A stretch of 6,591 nt of DNA from positions 1-6,591 of the forward strand of contig JACREK010000139.1 in the NCBI GenBank assembly GCA_016218275.1. The letters are read 5' to 3'. Positions 5,664 to 6,591 of this stretch are shown piece by piece. The position numbers and the translations under genes were made by a program. Source of the stretch: Candidatus Gottesmanbacteria bacterium (GTDB lineage Bacteria; Patescibacteriota; Microgenomatia; 2-02-FULL-39-11). Position 1 is the first letter of the stretch, and the number at the start of each line of letters is the position of its first letter. The notes beneath the pieces are model-generated. The model saw only the letters and a program-made list of their open reading frames with translations, did no database searches and had not been told where the DNA came from.

Positions 5664-6395
5664 TTACCAATTGGAAGAAACTTCATTAATAAGATTTCCT
5701 ATATAACGCACCATGGGTACAATTCGGGGATAATTTAATCTTGTCGGGCCGACTACTCCGATTGCTCCCTGATGTGAAGGGGAAATAAAGCGTACAAATA
5801 CTCCACCACATTGATTTAGCAACTGACTGCCCAGTTCTTCTCCCAGAAGTATGGCAAGCGGATCCGAACTTGCACTAAGGTGGGAAAAGATATTCCACCA
5901 ATAGTTATATTCATCCAAAGTATCAAGCAAGTGTTTGGTAACATCTATATCGTAAAACTCAGGCATATCCAGAATATTTCCAACGCCTGCGGTATAGACA
6001 TCTCCCTCATCCGTAGCGGCCAAAGACATAGCTTTCGTCTGTTTTGCCAAGACGCGGGTAGCTTCTTTCAATAATTTTTCCATCTCAGATCTGTATTCCC
6101 AGACATTTTGCTTCACCGAAACTTCTTCAGCTACAGACATATCTTTTAGTTTCATGAGTTTTTCAACATAGAGTTTTAAAGCTTGCGGAGTTGGAGATCT
6201 GCCGGCAGACGTATGCGGCTGTTTGAGAAATCCAGCTTGTGTAAGACTTATCATCTCGTTACGAATGGTTGCTGGAGAAACTCCCAAGTTGTATTTTTTA
6301 TCCAATGTTTCTGATCCGACTGGTTCGGCTGTTTCAATATATTCTTCAATAATTGCCTTGAGAATTTGAGTTTGTCTGTCTGTCAAATCTGCCAT
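5664..6395 (-). CDS. hrcA: Heat-inducible transcription repressor HrcA, short form
   Basis: HrcA represses chaperone operons by binding the CIRCE dyad. It is proposed to need GroEL for full activity, so titration of chaperonin by unfolded protein relieves repression. The N-terminal winged helix is clear: LTDRQTQILKAIIEEYIET (4-22), EPVGSETL (24-31), SPATIRNEMISL (40-51), then the family signature GFLKQPHTSAGRSPTPQALK (55-74). The C-terminus keeps the conserved HQGAIGVVGPTRLNYPRIVP block. At 243 residues it is roughly 100 shorter than typical HrcA (about 340), and the loss falls in the middle GAF-like/dimerisation region. I see no frameshift, so it appears to be a natural compact form. It is the first gene of the operon, and its own promoter carries a CIRCE element, so it is autoregulated. 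The predicted 5' leader is only about 11 nt, with no Shine-Dalgarno. Confidence 0.94.
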   Translation of the reverse strand: MADLTDRQTQILKAIIEEYIETAEPVGSETLDKKYNLGVSPATIRNEMISLTQAGFLKQPHTSAGRSPTPQALKLYVEKLMKLKDMSVAEEVSVKQNVWEYRSEMEKLLKEATRVLAKQTKAMSLAATDEGDVYTAGVGNILDMPEFYDIDVTKHLLDTLDEYNYWWNIFSHLSASSDPLAILLGEELGSQLLNQCGGVFVRFISPSHQGAIGVVGPTRLNYPRIVPMVRYIGNLINEVSSNW

Positions 6396-6404
6396 ATTTT
6401 TAAG

Positions 6405-6431
6405 TTAGCACTAAGATAACATGACTGCTAA
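6405..6431. promoter_or_regulatory. CIRCE operator (HrcA binding site)
   Basis: TTAGCACTA (6405-6413), a nine-base spacer and GACTGCTAA (6423-6431) match the CIRCE consensus TTAGCACTC-N9-GAGTGCTAA at 8 of 9 bases in each arm, with the exact spacer length. It lies between the hrcA -35 box and the start codon, overlapping the -10 edge and the predicted start of transcription, so HrcA bound here would block RNA polymerase. Sequence and position make this very likely. Confidence 0.92.
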
Positions 6432-6441
6432 TTTTTGTCAA
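6413..6441 (-). promoter_or_regulatory. Promoter of the hrcA-grpE-dnaK operon
   Basis: On the minus strand a perfect TTGACA (6436-6441) is followed by a 17-nt spacer and TATCTT (6413-6418, 4/6), which is preceded by TGT to make an extended -10. The predicted +1 is near 6406, ten or eleven bases before the hrcA ATG. The CIRCE right arm sits in the spacer and the left arm covers the end of the -10 box and the start site, so a vegetative-type promoter is under HrcA repression. Confidence 0.82.
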
Positions 6442-6550
6442 GGGCGTAATGGGTCTTCGATAAAGACAGTGGGTAGAAAATCGATGTTTGGTTTATTGTT
6501 ACAATGAAAACGGTAGAGTAAATTAGTATTGAAGTATTTTTACGATCAAA

Positions 6551-6585
6551 TTGTCATCCCGACCAACCCTGAGCTTGTCGAAGGG
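6551..6585. repeat. Intergenic repeat with TTGTCATCCCGA start and CCTGAGCTTGTCGAAGG core
   Basis: The plus strand reads TTGTCATCCCGA (6551-6562), then CCTGAGCTTGTCGAAGG (6568-6584), an imperfect dyad. The core matches 13 of 17 bases of CCTGAACTTGTTTCAGG in the repeat at 3123-3148 (minus strand), and both share TTGTCATCC. It is a second subtype of the same kind of dispersed palindromic repeat, possibly cut by the window edge. No gene is recognisable in 6432-6591. Confidence 0.5.
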
Positions 6586-6591
6586 GCGTGG

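Noticed and set aside
6432..6591. Possible start of another gene at the right edge
   Set aside because: Both strands have frequent stops, only very short ATG frames are present, and the end is occupied by an intergenic-type repeat.

Overview
This AT-rich window holds one chaperone locus and a small divergent gene pair. Compact genes, near-zero spacings, lysine-rich proteins, a short HrcA and a cysteine-free DnaJ suggest a small-genome bacterium, plausibly of the Candidate Phyla Radiation (Patescibacteria, perhaps Microgenomates). That placement is inferred from style, not from a marker-gene tree. TGA, TAA and TAG all end genes here, so the standard bacterial code fits and a TGA-recoding lineage does not.

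Left part (1-902): the first 40-odd codons of a TrmB-type helix-turn-helix regulator run leftward off the window edge from position 131. Divergent from it is a SAM-dependent methyltransferase, most likely starting at 219. The 87 bp between them carry a good sigma70-type promoter for the regulator and two inverted repeats that could be operators.

Middle (891-2986, minus strand): dnaJ (a type without the zinc-finger domain), a HAD-superfamily hydrolase and an AlkA-like HhH-GPD DNA glycosylase form a tight cluster with abutting or overlapping ends. The glycosylase meets the methyltransferase tail to tail with a 12-nt overlap.

Right part (3207-6395, minus strand): hrcA, grpE and dnaK form a classical HrcA-controlled heat-shock operon. 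A CIRCE operator (6405-6431) lies across the hrcA promoter. A rho-independent terminator lies between dnaK and dnaJ, just upstream of dnaJ, so dnaJ and its followers probably have their own promoter. An extended -10 box placed exactly for a leaderless dnaJ mRNA supports this.

HrcA represses the operon in the absence of stress. DnaK is the Hsp70 ATPase, DnaJ delivers substrates and stimulates hydrolysis, and GrpE exchanges nucleotide. Repeat-derived sequence appears between genes and, probably, in the C-terminal tail of GrpE. I see no tRNA, rRNA, CRISPR array, transposase or phage gene, and no wholly new system. The most notable points are the regulatory layout around dnaJ, the GrpE tail and the edge-truncated regulator.
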